DNA from: Vampirovibrionales bacterium
GTDB taxonomy: Bacteria; Cyanobacteriota; Vampirovibrionia; Vampirovibrionales; Vampirovibrionaceae
Assembly (NCBI GenBank): GCA_029262635.1
Contig: JAJCZA010000017.1
Span: forward strand, 1-64,000
Direction of reading: 5' to 3'
Length of the DNA stretch: 64,000 nt
Shown here: in pieces, positions 1 to 8,224 of the stretch
How the letters are laid out: each line of letters opens with the position of its first letter
How positions within the stretch are numbered: position 1 is the stretch's first letter
Translations under genes and position numbers: made by a program
Notes under the pieces: generated by a model
Told to the model about the DNA's origin: nothing
What the model saw: the letters and a program-made list of their open reading frames with translations, nothing else
Database searches by the model: none

Positions 1-887
1 CCTGTTTTGGATGTTTTAGACGGAAACAACCACTCCTGCCCGGATATCGTGTAGCTGGCCAGATACTCATGCAAGAAGTCTGCCAAATTAGCTGTTATTG
101 GTTGTTCCCGAGATCCAGCCTTCGCTTCAGGGACATAAATAGTCCGTCGTTCGAGATCAATATGCTCAATACGAATGGATAAAATCTCCATCCGGCGCAT
201 GCCTGTTTCCAAAGCAATTTTGATGAAGGGATAAACCACGGGATGATTATCCTTTTTGGCCTCCTCAAGCAGTTTGCGGATCTGTGGTTGCGTGAGATAG
301 ACAATGCGCCCCGGCGATTCCTTGTATTTTCTGACACGGGCCGGTGAATGATCCAGCCAGTCCCAATCCACCGCTTTGCTGAAGAGGTGTGACAAAACCG
401 CAAGATATCGGTTCACCGTAGACGTGGAAAGTTTGGAGTCCAAACACTGTTTTTTGAATCGCTCGATGTCAAAAGATCCGATACGTTCCAGGGGCATATC
501 TCCAAAGAAAGGAATCAGGCGTTGCTCAAGTTGCTGACGTTTTATAGGGATATTCTTGCCGCCTTCCTGTTCAATGCGATCCAAATAACGGGTCGCCGCT
601 TCCCTGAAACTCAATGGGAGTTTTCGGCCTTTAGGAAGGGACAGACGATCCATCCGAGCCTCATTCTTGAGCTTTTCAATCGCGTTTTCGGCATGGGTTC
701 GGGTAATGCCTTCCGATTCATTCCCGACGACCCGATGCATCCGCTTTCCGTTGACCTGAACACAAATCTCAAAACGACCATCGCCGCTCTTAAGCTTTTC
801 ATAAATAATCCCATGCTCGACAATCCGCTTTCCGGGGGGCAAAGAACGAAGGGCCTGTCTTGTCAGCTTCTCAAATCGCTTGCTCAT
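1..887 (-). CDS. Phage-type tyrosine integrase, partial (C-terminus off the left edge)
   Basis: Reading the minus strand from an ATG at 887 gives 295 uninterrupted codons to the window edge; the ORF track missed it because no stop lies inside. Residues ~90-180 look like a core-binding SAM-like domain (FREAATRYL to LFSKAVDWDWLDH). The catalytic domain starts near residue 197. Box I is visible as ALETGMRRMEILSI, with the active-site Arg, followed by the beta-hairpin with PEAKAGSREQPI. The HxxR and Tyr motifs lie beyond the edge. An AAGG sequence sits about 10 bases upstream of the start. The gene is divergent from the Xre regulator, the usual layout of an integrative element control region. Expected role: site-specific integration and excision of the element at 1-8 kb. 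The family is clear; the attachment site is not visible. Confidence 0.9.
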   Translation of the reverse strand, partial: MSKRFEKLTRQALRSLPPGKRIVEHGIIYEKLKSGDGRFEICVQVNGKRMHRVVGNESEGITRTHAENAIEKLKNEARMDRLSLPKGRKLPLSFREAATRYLDRIEQEGGKNIPIKRQQLEQRLIPFFGDMPLERIGSFDIERFKKQCLDSKLSTSTVNRYLAVLSHLFSKAVDWDWLDHSPARVRKYKESPGRIVYLTQPQIRKLLEEAKKDNHPVVYPFIKIALETGMRRMEILSIRIEHIDLERRTIYVPEAKAGSREQPITANLADFLHEYLASYTISGQEWLFPSKTSKT

Positions 888-948
888 CTCAATTGTTACC
901 TTTTGGTTAATAAACACTTGTATTAATCTTACAGGAGAGATAAACTTC

Positions 949-968
949 TGTGTAGTGATTCCTACACA
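949..968. promoter_or_regulatory. Inverted repeat, candidate operator between integrase and Xre regulator
   Basis: TGTGTAG and CTACACA form a perfect 7-bp inverted repeat separated by 6 bases, in the 134-bp divergent spacer between the integrase and the Xre gene. Position and symmetry fit an operator for the adjacent Xre protein. Related half-site-like pieces (GTGTAAG, CTTACA) occur nearby. Binding by Xre is inference. Confidence 0.5.
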
Positions 969-1021
969 CTGTAAATTCCATTCTATCGTGTAAGAACCCA
1001 AAAATGTATAGAGAGGCCGAT

Positions 1022-1411
1022 ATGACTCCCTTAACACCCCAAGAAAATCAATTTGGAAAGCTTATCCGGGAACGCCGGGAGGCCAAGAACATTTCGTTGC
1101 GAAAGTTTGCACAACAGGTGGGATTGAGTGCAACCTATCTTAGCAAGATTGAACGGGGGGAAATGGCTGCACCGGGTGAAGAAAAAATCAAAATCATTGC
1201 AGAACATTTGGAATTGGATGAAGACGAGTTGCTGGCCTTGGCCGGAAAGGTCTCCACGGATCTGAAGGAACTCATCATGGAACATCCTAAAGTGATTGCC
1301 AATTTTCTTCGTTCCACGCATGGCCACAGCGTTAAAGAGATCCAACGCATTACCGAGAAGTTACAGAATGAAGTGTTGTCCAAAACCCAAAAAGAGGAGA
1401 TTGACCCTTGA
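1022..1411 (+). CDS. Xre-family HTH transcriptional regulator
   Basis: This 129-residue protein has a Cro/CI-type HTH in its first ~65 residues (IRERREAKNISLRKFAQQVG, then LSATYLSKIERGE). The C-terminal half is helical and probably mediates dimerisation. The ORF track starts at 1004, but the ATG at 1022 is preceded by GAGAGG at good spacing, so I prefer it. The stop overlaps the TTG start of the ImmA-like protease in TTGA. In ICEBs1-type elements such a pair acts as repressor and anti-repressor protease; that role is inferred here from arrangement. Confidence 0.88.
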   Translation: MTPLTPQENQFGKLIRERREAKNISLRKFAQQVGLSATYLSKIERGEMAAPGEEKIKIIAEHLELDEDELLALAGKVSTDLKELIMEHPKVIANFLRSTHGHSVKEIQRITEKLQNEVLSKTQKEEIDP

Positions 1412-2100
1412 ACTACCAGAAAATCATTTACCCAAACTACATTCCTGACGGCCGGATCAGGCGGCTGGTGGAGGAACTGCTGTTTAACTTTAATGGAAAA
1501 TCCATTGCTGAACAAACACTCCCCATTCCTGTTGAAGAGATTGCTGAATTTCACCTGGGATACTCGCTGAACCTGGATCATCTTGGTGATCGTTTCGGAT
1601 TCCAGGATACGTTTGGGTTCATTGATTTTGATCGGAAGGAAATCTGGATTGACAGCAGCCTGGAGCCAGGGGTATCGCCGACTGGTAATGAAGGCCGGTA
1701 TCTGTTTACCGTCAGTCATGAAATTGGTCATGACCAGTTGCATCGGCCGTTCTATGATAACCGCCATATCCAGAAGAGCCTCTTTGATTCCGAACAGCCC
1801 GTTGATAATGATCAGCCGGATGCGGCCATTATGTGCAGGGAAAAGGAAAAGAGAGAACCGCAAGAAATTCAGGCGGATCTGTTTGCCAGCGAACTGTTGA
1901 TGCCTGAAGTTCTGATCCGGCAACAGTTCCACGAGATTACGAACGAAATTAGACGTAATCCGAATCGTTGGGCCGTGGAAATGATGGTTACCGATGAATT
2001 ATGCCGGCGGTTTCATACTTCCAAACAAGCCATGGAGATCCGGCTGGACAAACTAAAACTCTGGCATGGTTTGCAGGGCAACCGGTTAATCCTGACCTGA
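1408..2100 (+). CDS. ImmA/IrrE-family metallopeptidase
   Basis: The protein has 230 residues with the zinc-protease motif HEIGH (VSHEIGHDQLH) near residue 108. A downstream acidic stretch (EIQADLFASELLMP) is the typical ImmA/IrrE second motif carrying the third zinc ligand. Translation starts at a TTG that overlaps the Xre stop codon (TTGA), with AAAGAGGAGA just upstream, which implies translational coupling. Members of this family cleave a partner Xre repressor to induce the element; the direct pairing here supports that. The substrate has not been shown. Confidence 0.88.
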   Translation: MNYQKIIYPNYIPDGRIRRLVEELLFNFNGKSIAEQTLPIPVEEIAEFHLGYSLNLDHLGDRFGFQDTFGFIDFDRKEIWIDSSLEPGVSPTGNEGRYLFTVSHEIGHDQLHRPFYDNRHIQKSLFDSEQPVDNDQPDAAIMCREKEKREPQEIQADLFASELLMPEVLIRQQFHEITNEIRRNPNRWAVEMMVTDELCRRFHTSKQAMEIRLDKLKLWHGLQGNRLILT

Positions 2101-2165
2101 ATACAAAAATTTTTTGTCTATATTGTTTCTAATGTACTAAACGCTAAACAAAAGGAGAAGTAACG

Positions 2166-2432
2166 ATGACTGAAGATGTCACCCCAAACGAAACCCCGCA
2201 AGTTCAGATGCTCCATGACGGACGGATGGACACTGAAAACGCCGCACTGTATCTTGGCCTGAAACCAAAGACGCTTGCCATGATGCGATGTTCTGGTTCT
2301 GGACCCCGATTTATCAAGAAAGGGCGGGTCTTTTATTACCAGGAGGATTTGGATGGCTGGCTCAATGATGATGGCCGGTTCCAGTCCACCGCACAGGCCC
2401 GTTTCCATCAGGACCAAAGTCACAATATCTAA
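2166..2432 (+). CDS. Excisionase-like HTH protein (AlpA/HTH_17 type)
   Basis: A small protein of 88 residues. Residues ~20-70 (MDTENAALYLGLKPKTLAMM to YYQEDLDGWL) match the winged MerR-like fold of excisionases and AlpA regulators: a 'column' helix, a wing rich in Gly/Pro, then YYxxDLxxWL. AAGGAG lies just upstream of the ATG. The position between the regulatory pair and the replication genes fits an excision or replication-control factor. No direct evidence separates these roles. Confidence 0.75.
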   Translation: MTEDVTPNETPQVQMLHDGRMDTENAALYLGLKPKTLAMMRCSGSGPRFIKKGRVFYYQEDLDGWLNDDGRFQSTAQARFHQDQSHNI

Positions 2433-2447
2433 AGAGGACAAAACCCT

Positions 2448-3284
2448 ATGATCACGCTTGATCTTCTTGAGCAGACATTTGGCCCGGCACGGCAACAGGG
2501 CAGGGAATGGCATTTTCCATGCCCTCAGTGCCTTTATCAATTCACAGCCTGCGAGAAAAACGGGCAGGTTCTGGTGTATTGCCACTCCTGCGCCTCGAAC
2601 CATCATCTTCTGAGTGCCTTGGGCTCAAGTCATACATTCACCCGTTCCGCATCTTTCCAAAAAACACAAAACAGTAATTTGGAAACCCGACAATGGGCGT
2701 TGCGAATCTGGAATGAGACCATTGCTATAGAAAACACCCTGGCCGAGTGCTATTTGAGAAGACGCGGGATCAATCTTTCGTTCCCTCCCGTCATCCGGTT
2801 TCATCCCGGTTTGAAACATACGGAAAGCGGCCAGTATTTTCCGGCGGTGATTTCATCCATTACCGACCCGACGGGAGAATTTATTGCAATTCATCGAATC
2901 TGGCTGTCTCCAGATGGCAAAAAAGCCCCTGTGAAACCTTCAAAAAAAACATTGGGCAGCTTTCGGGGCGGTATCATCCAGCTGGCAGAACCTTTAGACA
3001 TGCTGGCCTTAGCTGAAGGGCTGGAAACCGCGCTGAGTGTTCAGCAGTTGAGCGGACTGCCAACTTGGGCAAGCGTTTCATCAGCCAATATGAAAAATAT
3101 ACGCCCCTCTGCCAGCGTGAAAACCGTCTATATTTTTGCGGATCATGACCCGGCAGGAATCAAAGCTGCGGATCAGACAGCGGCCATATTGGCACGAGAA
3201 GGGTTTCATGTGGCGATGGCCGTTTCTCCTGTCCCTGGCAGTGATTTTAATGACATATTGTTGAAAGGAGTTGTGCCCGAATGA
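2448..3284 (+). CDS. Toprim-domain primase of a mobile element
   Basis: The 278-residue protein begins with a zinc-ribbon-like segment (CPQC near 25, CHSC near 46), as in the CHC2 finger of DnaG-like primases. After a middle region it ends in a Toprim domain: AEGLETALSV with the catalytic Glu at ~185, and FADHDPAG with the DxD-type metal site at ~232. The stop overlaps the next start (ATGA). The gene pairs with a DUF3987 protein, a frequent primase/helicase-like combination in satellites and integrated plasmids. Likely role: RNA primer synthesis for element replication. Confidence 0.82.
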   Translation: MITLDLLEQTFGPARQQGREWHFPCPQCLYQFTACEKNGQVLVYCHSCASNHHLLSALGSSHTFTRSASFQKTQNSNLETRQWALRIWNETIAIENTLAECYLRRRGINLSFPPVIRFHPGLKHTESGQYFPAVISSITDPTGEFIAIHRIWLSPDGKKAPVKPSKKTLGSFRGGIIQLAEPLDMLALAEGLETALSVQQLSGLPTWASVSSANMKNIRPSASVKTVYIFADHDPAGIKAADQTAAILAREGFHVAMAVSPVPGSDFNDILLKGVVPE

Positions 3285-4804
3285 ACACCAATCACATTAT
3301 GGATTTGGCACAAACCTATCAGAAGCAATGGCCAAAACCGGACATGGCATTAATCAGCGGGGGGCGAGAGAAGGCTCCTGAGATTCCATTGGCTGTGTTC
3401 GGGGATGTCTGGTCATCCTGGATGAAAGTAGCGGCCAATGGACGTTCAGCACCAGTTGATTATATCGTAGGTGGTGTCATGGCTGTTGTATCCGCTTTAG
3501 TTGGTAACGTAGCTACTGTTTCACCCTGGCCGGACTGGAATCAATCAACCACCCTGTGGGTAGCATGTGTCGGCAACCCTTCTGCCGGAAAAACACCGGC
3601 CCTGGATTTTGTCCTCTCACTGCTGCGCACTCTTGAAAGCGAACAGGCCAAGGATCTCAAACAACAGCGTCAGGACTATGCCCAGAAGCTTGAGACGGCA
3701 CGGGCAATCAAGGATAAATGGCGATTGGAAGTCAAAACCGCCACACAGGAAAATAAACCTGCTCCCCCCATGCCGGATGAGGCCGTTGAACCTGAACCAC
3801 CCACGGAACCCCGGCTGCTAGTCGTTGATGCCACCGTTGAATCATTGGCAAAAATTCATTCCCGAAATTTACGGGGTTTGCTCTTGTTCAGGGATGAACT
3901 TTCCGGTCTAATTGAAGGGTTCGGGCGCTATGGCTCTCAGGGGGCTGACCGGGCTTTTTACAATGAAGCCTACAATGGAAATCGTTACGTGATGGATCGG
4001 GTCAAAAATGATGAAAATCCGATTCGTATTCCCCGGCTGTCGCTTTCCATTGCGGGGGGCATTCAGCCGGACAAACTGAAAAGCGCCATACTGGGCGGAG
4101 ATGATGACGGCCTGAGTGCACGATTTTTGTATTTCTGGCCTGATCCGGTAACCCCAACACGTCCCAGGGGGAAAACGGACAAAACCATTGCCCTTGAAGC
4201 CCTCCGGCGAATTTTAAACATCCCCATGCCCTTGAATGAATTCGGAGAACCTACTCCCAAGGGTTACCCTCTGGCATCCGAAGCGGTTGATTGTTTCCAT
4301 GATTATCGTCTGGAGTTAGCCAGGGAAGAGGAAGGAGCCAGTGGCTTATACCTTTCCTTTCTGGGCAAGCTTCCGGGTGTGGTTCTGAAACTGGCACTGA
4401 TTATTGAATTTATGCGCTGGGCCGTTGAACCTTTCAGCAGTCCTGAACCCCCCGGCCAGATTTCAAAAGAATCGGTTTATGGTGCACTGGGTCTTGCGGA
4501 CGCCTACTTCAAGCCGATGGCAAAGCGGGCTTTCGGCGAGGCTGCACTCCCCCGCCATGAACGTGATGCAGCCGCTCTGGCTCGTTTTATCTTCAAAGCT
4601 CGTCCGGAAACCGTCAACGCCAGAAAACTGCAACAAAAACGGCTCGGTGGTATCAACAAGGCCGAGAGAATGTATGCGGCATTGAATGAACTGGAAGAGG
4701 CCGGTTGGATCGATCCTGTACCCAGTCGGGAAGGCGAAACGGCAGGTCGAAAAAAGGCTGATTACGACGTCAATCCCAGAATTTGGGAAACATCCGATGA
4801 ATAA
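3281..4804 (+). CDS. DUF3987-family protein, probable replicative ATPase
   Basis: The 507-residue protein carries a P-loop (GNPSAGKTPALD) near residue 100 and an acidic Walker-B-like LLLFRDELSGLI near 205, with a basic/charged coiled stretch between them. The C-terminal ~90 residues look like a winged helix (ARFIFKARPETVNARKLQQ). These are features of the DUF3987 family found next to phage and plasmid primases. The start overlaps the primase stop by 4 bases, so the two are almost certainly co-translated. It probably acts with the primase in replication of the element; helicase activity is not established for the family as a whole. Confidence 0.8.
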   Translation: MNTNHIMDLAQTYQKQWPKPDMALISGGREKAPEIPLAVFGDVWSSWMKVAANGRSAPVDYIVGGVMAVVSALVGNVATVSPWPDWNQSTTLWVACVGNPSAGKTPALDFVLSLLRTLESEQAKDLKQQRQDYAQKLETARAIKDKWRLEVKTATQENKPAPPMPDEAVEPEPPTEPRLLVVDATVESLAKIHSRNLRGLLLFRDELSGLIEGFGRYGSQGADRAFYNEAYNGNRYVMDRVKNDENPIRIPRLSLSIAGGIQPDKLKSAILGGDDDGLSARFLYFWPDPVTPTRPRGKTDKTIALEALRRILNIPMPLNEFGEPTPKGYPLASEAVDCFHDYRLELAREEEGASGLYLSFLGKLPGVVLKLALIIEFMRWAVEPFSSPEPPGQISKESVYGALGLADAYFKPMAKRAFGEAALPRHERDAAALARFIFKARPETVNARKLQQKRLGGINKAERMYAALNELEEAGWIDPVPSREGETAGRKKADYDVNPRIWETSDE

Positions 4805-5096
4805 ATGGCTTGAGCTTTTCTACAGTGAAACAAAAGCTACAGTATCTACAATAGCTACAAAAGCAGACCCTATTGTTGCAAACGTAGATAATGTAGCTAA
4901 CGTACAAGCGTTGAAAACCGAACTTGAAAAATTGCGTTTGAAGTGGAAAGCCTGTCTGTGGATTCGAACACAGCCTCATTACAAAGATCTTTCACCCGGA
5001 TGTCTCCAGTCAGAGAAAAAAGCCTATGCCCGGATGCGCTCACGGGCAAGTGAAATTAAAAGAATCCTTTCAACAATCCAGCATCAAGAGGACTAA
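4797..5096 (+). CDS. Small hypothetical protein
   Basis: A 99-residue ORF starting at an ATG that overlaps the DUF3987 stop (ATGAATAA). The ORF track opens it earlier at 4686, inside DUF3987, which is unlikely. A short N-terminal stretch rich in Thr/Val/Asn is followed by basic helices (LKTELEKLRLKWKACLWIRT, then MRSRASEIKRIL). I recognise no domain. Tight overlap suggests it is a real last gene of the replication unit. Confidence 0.6.
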   Translation: MNKWLELFYSETKATVSTIATKADPIVANVDNVANVQALKTELEKLRLKWKACLWIRTQPHYKDLSPGCLQSEKKAYARMRSRASEIKRILSTIQHQED

Positions 5097-5191
5097 TAAT
5101 CTTGCAAACTTCCATTTTATTCTGTTTCTTTCAACACCCCTAATCCCCCTGTTATAGTGGAATGATAGGTATTTAACAGGAGGCACTTCGT

Positions 5192-5716
5192 ATGGCCGGC
5201 GCTTCTCATAAACTGAAAATAGAATGGATTCTAACAGAGAAACTGGTTCCTCATGCCAACAACGCCAAGCAACATCCCGAAGAGCAGGTAGACCAGATTG
5301 CGGCATCCATTCAGGCTTTCGGTTTCAATGATCCCATTGCAATTGATGAAAACAATACCATTATTGAAGGACATGGCCGTCTGCTGGCCGCCAAAAAACT
5401 GCAACTTGAAAAAGTGCCGATCATCCAGCTTTCCCATCTCAGCGAAGCCCAGAAGAAAGCCTACATTCTGGCTCATAACAAGCTGTGTCTGAATACCGAC
5501 TGGAATCTGGATCTGTTGCGTTTGGAGCTGGAACGTCTTCAGGAACTGGATTTTGAAGACCTCTCATTAACGGGTTTCCGAAATGCCGAAATCGGAATTC
5601 TCTTTGCCGAACCCTCAATCCCTGATACGGAACCCGAACTGGATGAAACTCTTGTGGAGAACAGTACGACAAAGCAGATTACCTGCCCTGAATGTGGAAC
5701 GAGCTTCAATGCCTGA
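5192..5716 (+). CDS. ParB/Srx-fold nuclease-like protein with C-terminal zinc ribbon
   Basis: The 174-residue protein has a ParB-like N-terminal domain: LVPHANNAKQHPEEQVDQIA, then FNDPIAIDENNTIIEGHGRL with the GHGR motif near residue 60. A helical region follows, and the tail ends in CPECGTSF, one half of a possible zinc knuckle. A strong AGGAGG precedes the start. Its 3' end overlaps the cytosine methyltransferase by 8 bases. ParB domains of this type are often fused to or placed beside phage DNA methyltransferases, where they may help DNA recognition. It is unlikely to be a chromosome-partition protein because no ParA is nearby. Confidence 0.78.
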   Translation: MAGASHKLKIEWILTEKLVPHANNAKQHPEEQVDQIAASIQAFGFNDPIAIDENNTIIEGHGRLLAAKKLQLEKVPIIQLSHLSEAQKKAYILAHNKLCLNTDWNLDLLRLELERLQELDFEDLSLTGFRNAEIGILFAEPSIPDTEPELDETLVENSTTKQITCPECGTSFNA

Positions 5717-6725
5717 AAATGCATTCAAGGTTGTATCCACTTTTGCGGGCTGTGGCGGTTCGTCCCTCGGTTATAAAATGGCTGGGGGTGAGGTTGCGCT
5801 AGCTATCGAATGGGAAGCAAATGCTTGTGACACCTACCGCCTGAACCATCCCGATACCCCTGTCTTTCAGCGTGATATCACGACAGTTACCAGCGCCGAG
5901 ATACTGGATGTGATTGGAATGAAACCGGGTGAACTGGATATTCTGGACGGCTCTCCACCTTGTCAGGGGTTCTCAACAGCGGGAAAACGCCGAATTTCTG
6001 ATCCAAGAAACCATTTATTTAAGGAATACGTCAGGCTACTGAAAGAATTGCAGCCGAAGGTTCTGGTAATGGAAAACGTAGCTGGCCTGGTGCGCGGACA
6101 GATGAAACCCGTCTTTGTAGAAATCCTGACTGCGCTAAAGGAAAGTGGTTATCAGGTTCGGGCCCGCCTGATGGACGCCCAGTATTACGGCGTTCCCCAG
6201 CGACGCAAGCGTGTCATTTTTATTGGTGTCCGGCAAGATCTGGATATTTCACCTTCTCACCCTCTACCTGAAACAAGACCCATCCTCCTTAAAGAAGCTT
6301 TGGCAGACTTGAAGCCACCATTAAAAGTACTGTATCCCAAAGGAACAGCCGCCCGGCTTGCCGAATGCCTGAAGCCGGGTGAGGATGGTTCCAGGTTGAG
6401 AACCCGTCTTGGTGGCAAGGTGCGCGATTATTCCCTGAAGCGTTTGTCCTGGTACAAGGTGGCTCCGACAATCTGCAAGTCTGTCCGACCCGGACAATGT
6501 GGCCTCCTGCATCCCGAAGAGAGCCGTTACATGGCTACTGAGGAACTAAAACGGATTGCATCTTTCCCGGATAATTACCAGTTTACCGGCTCCCTGGAAG
6601 AGCAATGGGCCCGTATTGGCAACAGTGTTCCTCCACTTCTGATGAACGCCATTGCCGGGCATATCCGGGATCATATTCTTACTCATGTTCCTGAACTTCG
6701 GAGTTATAAAAAAAGGAATGCCTAA
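5709..6725 (+). CDS. DNA (cytosine-5)-methyltransferase
   Basis: A 338-residue C5 methylase with the conserved blocks in order: FAGCGGSSLGYKMAG (SAM binding) near residue 10, GSPPCQGFS with the catalytic Cys near 80, MENV near 120, QRRKRVIFIG near 165, and RIGNSVPP near 305. The ATG at 5709 overlaps the ParB-like gene and directly precedes the conserved N-terminus, so the longer track ORF is not used. The target-recognition region (~190-280) is short. No restriction nuclease is adjacent, so it is an orphan methylase, probably protecting the element from host restriction or marking its DNA. Confidence 0.93.
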   Translation: MPENAFKVVSTFAGCGGSSLGYKMAGGEVALAIEWEANACDTYRLNHPDTPVFQRDITTVTSAEILDVIGMKPGELDILDGSPPCQGFSTAGKRRISDPRNHLFKEYVRLLKELQPKVLVMENVAGLVRGQMKPVFVEILTALKESGYQVRARLMDAQYYGVPQRRKRVIFIGVRQDLDISPSHPLPETRPILLKEALADLKPPLKVLYPKGTAARLAECLKPGEDGSRLRTRLGGKVRDYSLKRLSWYKVAPTICKSVRPGQCGLLHPEESRYMATEELKRIASFPDNYQFTGSLEEQWARIGNSVPPLLMNAIAGHIRDHILTHVPELRSYKKRNA

Positions 6726-7254
6726 TCCGCCCAAAAAACTGACCGTAAAAGAATTGGCCGAGGTTGAGACCTTGGCCGGACTCGGCATGCGTTTTGAGGA
6801 TATTGCGTTGACCAAAGACATGTGTCTGGATACCCTCAAAAAATATGCCGATGAGCAACTCCAGCGTGGAAAGGCCAAGGCCAAAGCCCAGATCATGCAA
6901 ACAGCCTATAAAATGGCGGTTTCCGGGGAAAATCCGACGATGACCATCTTCTGGCTAAAAACACAGGCTGGCTGGAGCGAAAATCGCAATAACACCGCTA
7001 ACCGAAACAATCTGGCCGAAATGGTCAAAAAATCCGACAAACCGATCCAGATTATTGTTGCCTATCTGGCCGAGACCATGGGACAAGTCAGTCATGGGGA
7101 TGTTGATCCCCGTGTGGCCTCCTGTATTGCCCGCATTGCCGGAGTGTTCCTGAAAGCCGTGGCTCAGGGCGAACTGGAAGAACGCCTTGCCCTGCTGGAA
7201 TCGACTATAAAATCGTCGGAACCCCAGTTACTGGATTTGGAGCTGGAACCATGA
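6718..7254 (+). CDS. Possible phage small terminase subunit or HTH protein
   Basis: The start is taken at the ATG at 6718, which follows AAAAAAAGGA and overlaps the methylase stop (ATGCCTAA). The 178 residues open with an HTH-like part (TVKELAEVETLAGLGMRFED then LCLDTLKKY-type helices), followed by AKAKAQIMQTAYKMAVSG and TMTIFWLKTQAGWSE. The 'FWLKTQAGW' ending of a helical DNA-binding domain is characteristic of small terminase-like proteins. No large terminase follows, which fits a satellite that redirects a helper's packaging, or a relic. Function remains uncertain. Confidence 0.55.
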   Translation: MPNPPKKLTVKELAEVETLAGLGMRFEDIALTKDMCLDTLKKYADEQLQRGKAKAKAQIMQTAYKMAVSGENPTMTIFWLKTQAGWSENRNNTANRNNLAEMVKKSDKPIQIIVAYLAETMGQVSHGDVDPRVASCIARIAGVFLKAVAQGELEERLALLESTIKSSEPQLLDLELEP

Positions 7255-8054
7255 AATCAGCCAAAAACCGCCTAAAGACGCTGGAGGCACAACTAACACC
7301 CAGGCAGGTTATTATCCATCTGGTGGAGCGGATGAAAGAGTTTGATGATCTCGATGCCTTTATTCTATGGGGTTATACCGGTGAAACATTGGTCAGGATG
7401 GCAGAGACTCGTGAAAATATGTATAAGGCAATCAAACAAGGGGCAGGGGATAAAGATCCACGAAAAATCCATCGGGCATGCAAGAAAGTACAGCGGGAAT
7501 TGTTTTTTCTCTATGAACTGGCAATGGCACCCTCGATGCGTATCAAAACCAATAAATACCGCTATCTATACTGGATCAGCACCATGGCGCACCAACTGGA
7601 GGGAATATTCCGAAAACTGAAAGACTCCTCCAAACAGGAGCCCACGGTAAAGGAACTGGCCATGTTCAGAGATAGTGCCCAAAAACTTTTGCTGGATCTG
7701 GTCAGTGAGCAGCTGGTCGTGGAATGGATTAGTCAGCAGTATTTTGACGGACGTCCTTTGCTGTTCAACAGCCAGCAGACCTTTCTTGAGAAATTGATCA
7801 GCCGTGTGGAGCAGATGATTGAACTTTTCAATGAAGCTCTGGAATTGTTCCAGGTAATGGACCAGCCCTCGGAGAGTTACAAATTTGAGCCGGTCAATGT
7901 CCAAAAACTCCGGGCAGAAGGTAAAAAATTTGTACCCGGCATCATTGAACAGGTCAAACAGGATTCCAGGATAAGCATGTACAATGCGGAGGGGGCTCAT
8001 GACGAGGCCATCAAGCTGTTTAAGGATTCATTGAGCATAAAATCAGGGAAATAA
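7251..8054 (+). CDS. Hypothetical protein, last gene of the left element
   Basis: The protein has 267 residues, is almost entirely helical and charged, and has no signal peptide or membrane segment. Recognisable pieces such as IHLVERMKEFDDLDAFILWG and CKKVQRELFFLYELAMA do not match a family I know. It overlaps the previous gene by 4 bases (ATGA) behind a GGAG site, so it belongs to the same transcript. The gene ends about 170 bp before the IS remnant, which may have replaced further element genes. Confidence 0.6.
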   Translation: MKSAKNRLKTLEAQLTPRQVIIHLVERMKEFDDLDAFILWGYTGETLVRMAETRENMYKAIKQGAGDKDPRKIHRACKKVQRELFFLYELAMAPSMRIKTNKYRYLYWISTMAHQLEGIFRKLKDSSKQEPTVKELAMFRDSAQKLLLDLVSEQLVVEWISQQYFDGRPLLFNSQQTFLEKLISRVEQMIELFNEALELFQVMDQPSESYKFEPVNVQKLRAEGKKFVPGIIEQVKQDSRISMYNAEGAHDEAIKLFKDSLSIKSGK

Positions 8055-8193
8055 CCTGAATCTCTATACGTCTGCTACGCTCACAGAAAAAAGTGGCCAA
8101 AAACCCTCTAGTCCCTTGGTCGTTTTTATCCCTAGTCCTACAATCAAGAGTTTAGCAGGACTTTATGCACTTCCGCATCCAGATATATGAACC

Positions 8194-8220
8194 ATTGTGC
8201 ATTTTTTGTGCATTTACGCC
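8194..8220. repeat. GTGCA...TGTGCA repeat, possible recombinase arm site (copy 1)
   Basis: The stretch TTGTGCATTTTTTGTGCAT holds two GTGCA copies spaced by T-rich sequence. A near copy occurs at 19,362-19,390 (CTTGTGCACTTTTTGTGCAT) just before an orphan tRNA half. Such paired short repeats beside tRNA junctions are often arm-type binding sites of tyrosine integrases, so this may mark an old element end. That is inference. Confidence 0.35.
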
Positions 8221-8224
8221 ATTT

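Noticed and set aside
95-823. Track ORFs of 102, 60 and 70 aa on the minus strand, and 134 aa on plus
   Set aside because: They are shadow frames of the true integrase on the minus strand.
1135-1932. 265-aa minus-strand ORF
   Set aside because: It lies opposite the Xre and ImmA genes, has no motif, and uses the complement of their codons.
4686-4796. 5' extension of the 99-aa ORF inside DUF3987
   Set aside because: A well-placed ATG at 4,797 overlaps the stop; the longer form would overlap DUF3987 by more than 100 bases.
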